A DNA stretch of 19,964 bases from Faecalibacterium sp. CAG:74 (GTDB taxonomy: Bacteria > Bacillota > Clostridia > Christensenellales > Aristaeellaceae). The first letter of the stretch is position 1; each line of letters opens with the position of its first letter. Location of the stretch: contig FR899873.1 of the NCBI GenBank assembly GCA_000437595.1, forward strand, positions 1 through 19,964, given 5' to 3'. Positions 6,709 to 12,888 of the stretch are shown piece by piece. A program made the translations under genes and the position numbers. The notes beneath the pieces were generated by a model. That model was not told where the DNA came from and did not search any database. It saw only the letters and a list, made by a program, of their open reading frames with translations.

Positions 6709-7398
6709 TTACATTTTTTGCAGATAACGCTGGGTTTTCAGCGCTTCGAGGCACTTCTCCTTGCTGCGCTCAATGTGGCGGTGCATCAGCTTCTGGAAAT
6801 GCTCCAAATCGCGCTGCTCGATGTAGTCCACCAGCTTGTAATGCTCCTCGTGCGCCTGCAGCAGGCGGTTCTCCTGCGAAATCGCCATGGACGAGAAGCG
6901 TGTGATGTACTGATCCTGCCCCTCAATGACGCGCAGAATGCGGTTCTGCCCGCAGATTTCGGTCATCTGGCGGTGGAAGGCGCGCGCCATGGGGGAAAGC
7001 GTCTCGAAATCGCGGCTTGCCATCACGCCGTCCATCTCGTGCAGCCGGTCGCGCAGGGCGGCGATATCATCCGCCGTCGCTTTCTGGATAATTGCGGGCA
7101 GCGTCAGCATTTCCAGCGCGTTGCGGATGGTGTAGATTTCCTCCACGTCGGCAATCGTGAACGCGCGGACGATCACGCCGCGCCGCTGTACATACTCTAC
7201 CAGCCCGTCGCGCTCCAGCTTCCGCAGGGCTTCACGCAGCGGCGTGCGGCTGATGTGCAGGCGGTCGGCATATTCTGTCTCGACAATGCGCTCGCCAGCG
7301 GGAATTTCCCCGGTGATAATAGCGTGCTTGAGCACTTCGTAGGCGATTTCACGAATCGGGCGGCTTTCCATCATGGGCTGAAAGGGGATGGCTGCCAT
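6709..7398 (-). CDS. GntR-family transcriptional regulator, FadR/FCD type
   Basis: This is a DNA-binding regulator of 229 residues. The N-terminal winged helix (about 12-78) carries the GntR signature GEIPAGERIVETEYADRLHI, then SRTPLREALRKLERDGLVE. The C-terminal all-helical FCD ligand domain (about 82-215) has the metal-binding pattern, including FHRQM and later histidines in AHEEHYKLVDYI and HFQKLMHRHIERS. Many FCD proteins sense sugar acids or carboxylates. Control of kduI/kduD is possible but unproven. The ATG at 7398 has AAGGAG 9 bases upstream; a TTG at 7407 is too close to it. A TTGTATACAA palindrome at the start site suggests autoregulation. Confidence 0.9.
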   Translation of the reverse strand: MAAIPFQPMMESRPIREIAYEVLKHAIITGEIPAGERIVETEYADRLHISRTPLREALRKLERDGLVEYVQRRGVIVRAFTIADVEEIYTIRNALEMLTLPAIIQKATADDIAALRDRLHEMDGVMASRDFETLSPMARAFHRQMTEICGQNRILRVIEGQDQYITRFSSMAISQENRLLQAHEEHYKLVDYIEQRDLEHFQKLMHRHIERSKEKCLEALKTQRYLQKM

Positions 7399-7472
7399 AG
7401 CGAACAACTCCTTGTGGGTGGCTTAGAATCCGCCGCGTTTGTGTCCTTTCTGGTCAACACGTCCGCGGACGC

Positions 7473-7503
7473 AAAGTGCATTTTGTTTGCACTTTGTATA
7501 CAA
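7473..7503. promoter_or_regulatory. Operator pair at the gntR transcription start
   Basis: TTGTATACAA (7494-7503) is a perfect palindrome of the kind bound by FCD/FadR-type GntR proteins (TNGTATACNA-like). It touches the -10 box. Next to it, AAAGTGCA and TGCACTTT (7473-7495, 7-base loop) form a second perfect inverted repeat. Both are well placed to block initiation. Confidence 0.65.
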
Positions 7504-7531
7504 GAATAATACAAAAAGCAGCCCTTGTCAA
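7503..7531 (-). promoter_or_regulatory. gntR promoter
   Basis: On the minus strand a consensus -35 TTGACA (7526-7531) and a -10 TATTCT (7503-7508) are 17 bases apart. Confidence 0.7.
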
Positions 7532-7671
7532 GGGAAAATCCATTTTTTCCGCAATTTTTGGCGGATTTTTTGCTGATTTTCGGCTGTGCTTTTCTAATTT
7601 GAAATACGCGCGCGATTGCAGGAGAAGACGACTTCATCCGTCGCAGGCGGATGAGCTCGGTTCTGCAACGA

Positions 7672-7780
7672 TACCCCAAAAGGATGGGCGTGTGCACCCG
7701 AAGGGGTCGAGAGGGCGATCGCAGACTTCGTCTGTTTTCATGTCCCCTCGTCGCGTCCGCAGACGCGAAACCCGCTGCAA
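7672..7780 (-). repeat. Dispersed two-hairpin repeat family B, copy 3 (inverted)
   Basis: Hairpin 1 is TCGCGTCCGCAGACGCGA (7751-7768). Hairpin 2 pairs CCCCTCG (7744-7750) with CGAGAGGG (7708-7715) and is enlarged by an internal AGACttcGTCT stem. On the minus strand the tail CGACCCCTTCGGGTGCACACGC matches that of copy 4. The segment lies in the roughly 500-base gap between gntR and metK, which otherwise holds only the gntR promoter region and the metK terminator. Confidence 0.7.
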
Positions 7781-7832
7781 TAAGAATAATCAAGTCACAT
7801 CGAAAGCGAAAATCACGAAAAAAGCGCAAAGA

Positions 7833-7872
7833 AAGCCGCCTGCCTTCGCGCATTTGCGAAAACAGACGGCTT
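7833..7872 (-). terminator. metK terminator
   Basis: One long hairpin has outer arms AAGCCGCCTG/CAGACGGCTT and inner arms TTCGC/GCGAA. On the minus strand it is followed by TCTTTGCGCTTTTTTC, a somewhat displaced T run. Confidence 0.6.
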
Positions 7873-7897
7873 CCAAAGTCAAATCAGGCGAATGCAA

Positions 7898-9064
7898 TTA
7901 TTCCAGAATCTCACGCCGCAGCGCATTGACATAATCCAGCTGCTCCCACGGCATGTCCGCCTTGCCGAAATGACCGTAGTTGCAGTTTGCGCGGTAAATC
8001 GGGCGGCGCAGGTTCAGCCGCTGAATGATGGCGTTCGGACGAAGGTCGAACAGCTTGTCCACCGCTGCTGCCAGCTGGTCGTCCGAAACAACGCCCGTGC
8101 CCATCGTGTCGATGAACAGGCTCACCGGGCGCGCGACGCCAATGGCATACGCCAGCTGAATTTCGCAGCGCTTCGCCAAACCCGCCGCGACGATGTTCTT
8201 CGCAATGTGGCGCGCTGCATACGCCGCCGAGCGGTCAACCTTCGTCGGGTCCTTGCCGGAGAACGCGCCGCCGCCGTGCGGGGCATAGCCGCCGTAGGTA
8301 TCAACGATAATCTTGCGCCCGGTCAGACCGGAGTCGCCCGCAGGCCCGCCGATGACAAAGCGCCCGGTCGGGTTGATGAGATAGCGGGTGTCCGCCGTCA
8401 GCATTTCCGCCGGAATCACCGGGCGGATGACGTGCTCCATCATCGCCGCGTAAATGTCCGCGTGGGCGATTTCGGGGTTGTGCTGGGTGGAGATGACGAT
8501 GGTATCCACCGCCACGGGCTGACCGTCCTCGTAGGCAATGGTCACCTGCGCCTTGCCGTCGGGCCGCAGCCACGGCAGCGTGCCATTCTTGCGCACTTCG
8601 GTCAGGCGGCGGGTCAGGCGGTGCGCGAAGGCAATCGCCGTCGGCATGTATTCCGGCGTTTCGTCGCACGCGAAGCCGAACATCATGCCCTGATCGCCCG
8701 CGCCGATTTCGTTGGCACCCTGCGTGCGGGTTTCCAGCGCGTCATCAACGCCCATGGCGATATCGGGGCTTTGCGCGTGGATGCTCGTCAGCACGGCGCA
8801 GGTGTTGCCGTCAAAGCAGAGGGAGGAATCATTGTAGCCGATGTCCAGCACAACGTCGCGCACGATGGCGGGAATATCCACCTTCGCCGTCGTGGTGATT
8901 TCGCCCATCACCATCACCATGCCGGTGGTGGCGCAGGTTTCGCAGGCGACGCGGCTCATGGGGTCTTGGGCGAGCAGCGCGTCCAGCACCGCGTCAGACA
9001 CCTGATCGCACAGCTTGTCCGGATGACCTTCCGTGACCGATTCCGAGGTAAAGAGTTTCCGCAT
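7898..9064 (-). CDS. metK: S-adenosylmethionine synthetase
   Basis: MetK joins methionine and ATP to make S-adenosylmethionine, the cell's methyl donor, in the cytoplasm. The 388-residue length is standard. The signatures are TSESVTEGHPDKLCDQ (7-22), with the ATP-site histidine and lysine; GAGDQGMMFGFACDETPEYMP, the methionine/ATP-site motif; and GGGAFSGKDPTKVDRSAAY, the second family signature. AAAGGAG lies 8 bases before the ATG. A SAM-I riboswitch with its own terminator occupies the leader, so the gene should be switched off when its product is abundant. It is monocistronic between that leader and a downstream hairpin. Confidence 0.97.
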   Translation of the reverse strand: MRKLFTSESVTEGHPDKLCDQVSDAVLDALLAQDPMSRVACETCATTGMVMVMGEITTTAKVDIPAIVRDVVLDIGYNDSSLCFDGNTCAVLTSIHAQSPDIAMGVDDALETRTQGANEIGAGDQGMMFGFACDETPEYMPTAIAFAHRLTRRLTEVRKNGTLPWLRPDGKAQVTIAYEDGQPVAVDTIVISTQHNPEIAHADIYAAMMEHVIRPVIPAEMLTADTRYLINPTGRFVIGGPAGDSGLTGRKIIVDTYGGYAPHGGGAFSGKDPTKVDRSAAYAARHIAKNIVAAGLAKRCEIQLAYAIGVARPVSLFIDTMGTGVVSDDQLAAAVDKLFDLRPNAIIQRLNLRRPIYRANCNYGHFGKADMPWEQLDYVNALRREILE

Positions 9065-9113
9065 TTTTGTAGCTCCTTTCAGCTAAGCCAATAAGGGGAT
9101 GGTTGAGAGCTGC

Positions 9114-9149
9114 AAAAAACCCGGCGTCCTTGCACACAAGGCAGCCGGG
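9114..9149 (-). terminator. Riboswitch-controlled terminator before metK
   Basis: On the minus strand CCCGGC/GCCGGG closes an inner CCTTG/CAAGG stem and is followed by six T residues. It stands between the SAM aptamer and the metK ribosome binding site, as expected of a transcription-attenuating expression platform. Confidence 0.88.
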
Positions 9150-9170
9150 AATCAATCAGAAGCGATTGTC

Positions 9171-9290
9171 CTTATCTGTCAGTGCTGCTCTGGATAGAGC
9201 CTGTGTGCGCACTGTGGGAATTGGCACCACGCACTTGCGTGCCGGTTGCCGTGGCTTCATTGGGCCCGTCCCTCTGCCACTCGTGATAAG
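9171..9290 (-). ncRNA. SAM-I (S-box) riboswitch aptamer
   Basis: On the minus strand the P1 helix is CTTATC (9290-9285) with GATAAG (9176-9171). The conserved core reads AGAGGGACGGGCCC, AATGAAGCC, GGCAACC and later GGTGCCAATTCC, all hallmarks of the SAM-I class. A fourth helix (GCTCT/AGAGC) lies before the 3' P1 strand. When S-adenosylmethionine is bound, the downstream terminator is expected to form and shut off metK. Confidence 0.95.
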
Positions 9291-9312
9291 GGGTATTACT
9301 TTTGCATCCGAT

Positions 9313-9341
9313 ATGCTACCACAATTCTGCCCGTCCGTCAA
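9313..9341 (-). promoter_or_regulatory. metK/riboswitch promoter
   Basis: On the minus strand TTGACG (9341-9336) and TAGCAT (9318-9313) are 17 bases apart, with TGTGG directly before the -10. Initiation would fall shortly before the aptamer. Confidence 0.75.
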
Positions 9342-9402
9342 GGGCTTTTGCATCTTTTCTGTATTTTTTTCGGGAAAAATCACGATAAGAACGAACGTTC
9401 TC

Positions 9403-9431
9403 TTGCATTTGCGGCAAAAATCCGCTATACT
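9403..9431 (+). promoter_or_regulatory. SRP RNA promoter
   Basis: TTGCAT (9403-9408) and TATACT (9426-9431) have a 17-base spacer. Initiation is expected near 9438, just before the SRP RNA core. Confidence 0.7.
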
Positions 9432-9451
9432 ACATAAGCCGTTGCAATGAC

Positions 9452-9544
9452 GACCGGGTCCTGTGCGATCTGTCGGTGTGAACCTTGTCAGGGCCGAGAG
9501 GCAGCAGCAATAAGCGCTGGGCGGATGTGCTGCGGGGTTGCTCA
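9452..9544 (+). ncRNA. ffs: Signal recognition particle RNA, small bacterial type (4.5S-like)
   Basis: The sequence follows the small bacterial SRP RNA pattern: TGCGATCTGTCGGTGTGAACC, then TTGTCAGG, a tetraloop hairpin, AGCAGCAATAAGCG, and a 3' strand GGCGGAT that pairs back to ATCTGTC, then GGGGTTGCTC. This RNA binds Ffh and targets nascent membrane proteins to the Sec machinery. The apical hairpin is GCC-GAGA-GGC instead of the more usual TCC-GGAA-GGA, a paired change with a GNRA loop. The ends are approximate. It has its own promoter, and a terminator lies about 40 bases downstream. Confidence 0.88.
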
Positions 9545-9582
9545 GTCTGAGCGGCGGTATCTTCTACTTGAATATCAATGGA

Positions 9583-9626
9583 CAGGCTGCATGGGAAAGT
9601 GACTTCTCATTGCAGCCTGCTTTTTT
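9583..9626 (+). terminator. Terminator after SRP RNA
   Basis: CAGGCTGCA pairs with TGCAGCCTG, with a small bulge and an inner stem, followed by C and six T residues. Confidence 0.8.
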
Positions 9627-9685
9627 ATCGGCGCGGGATTGTGAAATGGTGGATGGCAAACAAAGCAAAAAACGCCGCGAAACTA

Positions 9686-9714
9686 TTGTTTCTGTGCGGT
9701 ATGTGTGCTATACT
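9686..9714 (+). promoter_or_regulatory. Promoter of the secreted hydrolase gene
   Basis: TTGTTT (9686-9691), a 17-base spacer and TATACT (9709-9714), with GTGTGC directly before the -10. The start codon follows about 45 bases later. Confidence 0.7.
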
Positions 9715-9758
9715 GACCATCGCGCAGAAGCGCAAATAAGTTGGGAGGTATAACAATT

Positions 9759-10640
9759 ATGCGGAAGTTCCTGTCCTTGTTTCTGGCTCTTGCAATGAGC
9801 ATCGCCTGCTGCACGCTGGCAGCGGCGGAGGATACGGCAGAAGCAATGCAGTATACCGAAGAAAACATCACCATCGACGCGGGAGATCACCAGATTCCCG
9901 CAACGCTGACCGTGCCTGTTGGCGCGGAAGGGGAAAAGTTCCCGGCCGTTGTTATGCTGCATGGCAATGGCTCTACCCGCCACGAAGCGGGCAATGCCTA
10001 TGATTATGCCGCGCTGGCCATGGCGAAGGCAGGCATCGCGACGATTCGTTTCGACTACATCGGCAATGGCGACAGCACCAGCGATTACATCGACTTCACC
10101 TATGACAAGGGTGTGGAAGACGCGATGAAGTGCTACGAATACCTCAAGACGCTGGGCACCATCGACATGGATCATGTGGGTGTGATGGGCTGGAGCCAGG
10201 GCGGCCGTCTGGCGCTGCTGACGGCTGCGCGCAACGAGGTGTTCACCTCCGTGCTGACGTGGGCAGGCGCTTACGATCAGAAGGGCAATGAGGAAGAACA
10301 GTACGCAATTGCCAAGGAAAACGGCTATTACGAAGTGACCTATGACTGGCGTGAACCGCTGAAGCAGTCTCCTGCCTACTATGAATGCGCGATGAGCATT
10401 GATTATCCGGCGGAAGTTGCTAAGATCAAGGTGCCGCTTCTGGCGATCAACGGCAAGGCGGACACGACCGTGGTGCCGGAAACCGCGCAGAAGATTGTGG
10501 ATGCGGCGGTGAATTCCCCGGATGCGGAAGTGCTGCTGCTGGACGGCGCGGATCACACCTTCTGCGTCTTCAGCAATGACGACACGGTGCTGAAGACCTT
10601 GGTGCAGGATACCATCGACTGGTTCAAGAAGACGCTGTAA
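9759..10640 (+). CDS. Secreted alpha/beta hydrolase (esterase-like)
   Basis: The 293-residue product has an N-terminal signal peptide (MRKFLSLFLALAM, then ACCTLAAA, cut probably before EDT). An alpha/beta hydrolase fold follows. The oxyanion region is LHGNGS (67-72). The nucleophile is S146 in GWSQGG. The catalytic acid is probably D235 (NGKADTTV) and the histidine is H266 (DGADHTF). The family includes acyl esterases and dienelactone-hydrolase-like enzymes; the substrate cannot be read from sequence. A cysteine pair in the signal region (residues 17-18) does not make a good lipobox, since position -3 is serine. The ATG at 9759 follows GGGAGGT by 9 bases. It has its own promoter and terminator, so it is probably monocistronic. 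Confidence 0.85.
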   Translation: MRKFLSLFLALAMSIACCTLAAAEDTAEAMQYTEENITIDAGDHQIPATLTVPVGAEGEKFPAVVMLHGNGSTRHEAGNAYDYAALAMAKAGIATIRFDYIGNGDSTSDYIDFTYDKGVEDAMKCYEYLKTLGTIDMDHVGVMGWSQGGRLALLTAARNEVFTSVLTWAGAYDQKGNEEEQYAIAKENGYYEVTYDWREPLKQSPAYYECAMSIDYPAEVAKIKVPLLAINGKADTTVVPETAQKIVDAAVNSPDAEVLLLDGADHTFCVFSNDDTVLKTLVQDTIDWFKKTL

Positions 10641-10659
10641 GCGCAAAAAGTCAGCAAGG

Positions 10660-10698
10660 GCTGCGAAGGAGTGGAGAACATTCCTTCGCAGCTTTTTT
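10660..10698 (+). terminator. Terminator after the hydrolase gene
   Basis: A perfect 11-bp stem GCTGCGAAGGA/TCCTTCGCAGC is followed by six T residues. Confidence 0.9.
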
Positions 10699-10705
10699 GC
10701 GTGTG

Positions 10706-10739
10706 TTTTGTACAAATTGTGTATTCCGACTGTACAAAA
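10706..10739. promoter_or_regulatory. Inverted repeat upstream of glyA
   Basis: TTTTGTACA (10706-10714) and TGTACAAAA (10731-10739) are perfect 9-bp arms. The left arm itself lies in the palindrome TTTGTACAAA. The right arm overlaps the likely -35 region, so a protein bound here could control glyA. Confidence 0.45.
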
Positions 10740-10758
10740 ACGGAAAGCAAGGTATAAT
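10731..10758 (+). promoter_or_regulatory. glyA promoter
   Basis: The -10 is a perfect TATAAT (10753-10758). The best -35 is TGTACA (10731-10736) with a 16-base spacer, a weak match that lies inside the inverted repeat. Confidence 0.6.
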
Positions 10759-10787
10759 AATAGGAAAAGCAAGGAGGTCATGCAGAG

Positions 10788-12020
10788 ATGGAACTGAACG
10801 TGATTCGACAGGCAGACCCGCAGGTGGCGGACGCGATTGAGGCGGAACTGAACCGTCAGCGCTCGCATATTGAACTGATTGCGTCGGAGAACTTCGTATC
10901 CCCGGCGGTGATGGCGGCGATGGGCTCGTGCCTGACGAACAAGTACGCGGAAGGGTATCCTGCGCACCGCTACTACGGCGGCTGCGAATGCGTGGATGTG
11001 GTGGAAAACCTCGCCCGTGACCGCGCTAAGCAGCTTTTCGGCTGCGAGTACGTCAACGTGCAGCCGCATTCCGGCGCGCAGGCGAATACGGCGGTGTACT
11101 TCGCCATGCTCCAGCCGGGCGATACCGTCATGGGCATGAGCCTGTCAAACGGCGGCCATCTCACGCACGGCAGCCCGGTCAACCTGTCCGGCAAGTACTT
11201 CCATTTTGTGCCTTACGGCGTGGATGCGCAGGGCTATATTGATTATGACGCCATGCGCGCGCTGGCGCTGGAGTGCAAGCCGAAGATGATTGTCTCCGGC
11301 GCATCGGCGTACCCGCGCACGATTGATTTCGAGAAGATTCGCGCCATCTGCGACGAGGTCGGCGCGCTGATGATGGTGGATATCGCCCACATTGCGGGGC
11401 TTGTTGCGGCGGGGCAGCATCCGTCGCCCGTGCCGTATGCTGATTTCGTCACGACGACGACGCACAAGACGCTCCGCGGCCCGCGCGGCGGCATGATTAT
11501 GTGCCGCGAGCAGTATGGCAAGGCGATTGACAAGGCGATTTTCCCCGGCACGCAGGGTGGCCCGCTGATGCACGTTATTGCGGGCAAGGCGGTCTGCTTC
11601 GGCGAGGCGCTGAAGCCGGAATTCAAGGACTATCAGGCGCAGATTATCAAGAACGCGAAGGCGCTGGAAGCCGCGTTCCGGGCGGAAGGCATCAAGATGG
11701 TGTCGGACGGCACGGACAACCATCTGCTGCTGCTTGATTTTTCCGACACGGAGATGACGGGCAAGCTGCTGGAGACGCTGCTGGAAGAAGCGAACATCAC
11801 GGTGAACAAGAACACCGTGCCGAACGAGACGCGCTCGCCGTTTGTGACCAGCGGCGTTCGCGTGGGCACGCCGGCAGTGACGAGCCGCGGCTTCAAGGAA
11901 GCGGACATGGCGAAGGTTGCAAAGTGGATTGCGCGCGTCGTTCGGGAAGGGGAAAATGCTGTTCCGTCGGTGAAGGCGGAGGTGGAAGCGTTCATGAAGG
12001 GGTTCCCGCTGTATGTGTGA
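10788..12020 (+). CDS. glyA: Serine hydroxymethyltransferase
   Basis: GlyA interconverts serine and glycine with transfer of a one-carbon unit to tetrahydrofolate, using pyridoxal phosphate, in the cytoplasm. The 410-residue length is normal. Visible signatures are IELIASENFVSPAV (28-41), NKYAEGYPAHRYYGGC (51-66), VQPHSGAQAN (91-100), the cofactor-binding D198 and H201 (VDIAHIAG), and the Schiff-base lysine K227 in TTTTHKTLRGPRGG. The ATG follows AAGGAGG. It is flanked upstream by a terminator and its own promoter. A family B repeat begins right after the stop and a plausible terminator lies only 390 bases further on. Confidence 0.97.
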   Translation: MELNVIRQADPQVADAIEAELNRQRSHIELIASENFVSPAVMAAMGSCLTNKYAEGYPAHRYYGGCECVDVVENLARDRAKQLFGCEYVNVQPHSGAQANTAVYFAMLQPGDTVMGMSLSNGGHLTHGSPVNLSGKYFHFVPYGVDAQGYIDYDAMRALALECKPKMIVSGASAYPRTIDFEKIRAICDEVGALMMVDIAHIAGLVAAGQHPSPVPYADFVTTTTHKTLRGPRGGMIMCREQYGKAIDKAIFPGTQGGPLMHVIAGKAVCFGEALKPEFKDYQAQIIKNAKALEAAFRAEGIKMVSDGTDNHLLLLDFSDTEMTGKLLETLLEEANITVNKNTVPNETRSPFVTSGVRVGTPAVTSRGFKEADMAKVAKWIARVVREGENAVPSVKAEVEAFMKGFPLYV

Positions 12021-12117
12021 CGGGGTTTCGCTCCTGCGGGAGCGACGAGGGGGCTTTGCGCTCGCCCCCTCGACCCCTTCGCAGTGCACACTCCCATGCT
12101 TTGGGGTTTCATATTTC
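12021..12117 (+). repeat. Dispersed two-hairpin repeat family B, copy 4
   Basis: Hairpin 1 is TCGCTCCTGCGGGAGCGA (12028-12045). Hairpin 2 pairs CGAGGGGGC with GCCCCCTCG (12046-12072). The tail ACCCCTTCGCAGTGCACACTC matches copy 1. It starts immediately after the glyA stop codon. There is no T run. Confidence 0.75.
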
Positions 12118-12158
12118 TTTGCTATATAGAGCATCTAACCCGAACCGCAGGTTCGCTG

Positions 12159-12266
12159 GATAAACACGCGGACACACTGTGCAGTCGTCACCAACTGAAT
12201 CGCGAGAAAGGGTCAAGGGAGGAACTCCCTTGCGGGGTCAAGGGGCAGCGCCCCTTGGGTTCCCCC
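12159..12266 (+). repeat. Dispersed repeat family A, copy 2
   Basis: It starts GGATAAACACGCGGA, continues TGCAGTCGTCACCAACTGAATCGCG, then has hairpins CAAGGGAG/CTCCCTTG and CAAGGGGC/GCCCCTTG. It lies head-to-tail with the next copy. Confidence 0.8.
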
Positions 12267-12385
12267 AATAAACACGCGGAAGAAGTATGCAGTCGTCACC
12301 AACTCAATCGCGCGAAAGGGAGTCCAGAGGGTCGAAGACCCTTTGGCGGGGTCAAGGGGCAGCACCACCCTGCGCCTCCCTTGTA
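12267..12385 (+). repeat. Dispersed repeat family A, copy 3
   Basis: AATAAACACGCGGA, then TGCAGTCGTCACCAACTCAATCGCG, then GGGAGTCCAGAGGGTCGAAG. This matches the reverse complement of the kduI-kduD copy more closely than copy 2 does. Reading frames running through copies 2 and 3 are repeat shadows and not genes. Confidence 0.8.
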
Positions 12386-12410
12386 CACGAAAAATTCATA
12401 CTTTCCTTGC

Positions 12411-12464
12411 AAATCCACCAAATTTGAGCCTGAATTTCGGCTAAATTCCGGTGGATTTTTTTTT
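12411..12464 (+). terminator. Rho-independent terminator downstream of glyA
   Basis: AAATCCACC (12411-12419) pairs with GGTGGATTT (12450-12458), with inner AATTT/AAATT and GCC/GGC stems, and the T run continues to 12464. It separates glyA and the repeats from the RNase J transcription unit. Confidence 0.82.
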
Positions 12465-12470
12465 GAATGT

Positions 12471-12480
12471 GTGCTATACT
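12471..12480 (+). promoter_or_regulatory. Probable extended -10 promoter of RNase J
   Basis: TGTGC directly precedes TATACT (12475-12480), the same string as in the hydrolase promoter. No good -35 is seen. Initiation near 12487 would give a leader of about 400 bases. Confidence 0.5.
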
Positions 12481-12486
12481 ATATGA

Positions 12487-12888
12487 ACGAGGGGTCTGTG
12501 CGTTGCAAAACAGACCGCAATCAAACGCCGCCATTCCGGAATGATGATGCTGGGGAAGTCGGAATTGTGGAATGAAGAAAAGGAAGTCGCCGGTGGAGGG
12601 CTTGCAATGCCCGTCCTGCGGTGATGGAATCGGCAGCGTTTGGCAAACGACGGGGAAATGCTGCGAAAGCGGACACGGGCAGGGCAGTCCTGCGCGGGCA
12701 GTTTTCGGCTGCAAAGGCGCAACGGATAAAATGCGTTTTTTCCCGGCATGGAAATAATGCTGATGGGGTTCGGCGAAACGCAGGCTTGCCGTGTCCAGCA
12801 GCAGTTTTCCGCAAAAATGGCTTTTTTACTTCCGTGATGGAAGTATGTGAAAGAGAAGGAACGAAAACGTTTGAAAGAGAGTGATGGT
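12487..12888 (+). other. Long, apparently untranslated leader of RNase J
   Basis: This gene-free stretch holds a 5' hairpin (GGTCTGT/ACAGACC, 12493-12516), a CATTCCGGAATG palindrome (12532-12543), and a region of about 200 bases closed by TGCTGGGGAA (12548-12557) with TTTCCCGGCA (12739-12748). I do not recognise a known RNA family. A 61-codon frame (12572-12757) containing CPSCG has no good ribosome binding site and is doubtful. Confidence 0.35.

Noticed and set aside
7892..9094. A 400-codon plus-strand frame opposite metK
   Set aside because: It is antisense to an unmistakable metK and has the low-complexity composition of a shadow frame.
9759..9833. Lipoprotein signal on the hydrolase
   Set aside because: The residues before the cysteine (S-I-A-C) lack the usual leucine-like residue at -3, and AAA-ED is a good ordinary signal peptidase site.
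9708..11069. A 453-codon minus-strand frame across the hydrolase and the start of glyA
   Set aside because: It crosses a terminator and a promoter of the opposite strand and overlaps two genuine genes.
12084..12575. A 163-codon plus-strand frame downstream of glyA
   Set aside because: It runs through two family A repeats and the terminator at 12411-12464; the repeated peptide is only the translated repeat.
12572..12757. A 61-codon frame with CPSCG, looking like a small zinc-ribbon protein
   Set aside because: There is no real ribosome binding site, the cysteine spacing does not complete a zinc knuckle, and it lies in the RNase J leader. Kept only as a doubtful possibility.
12481..12840. RNase P RNA or 6S RNA in the RNase J leader
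   Set aside because: The conserved RNase P core (GAGGAAAGTCC-like) is absent, and only size and an end helix recall 6S RNA, which is too little for a call.
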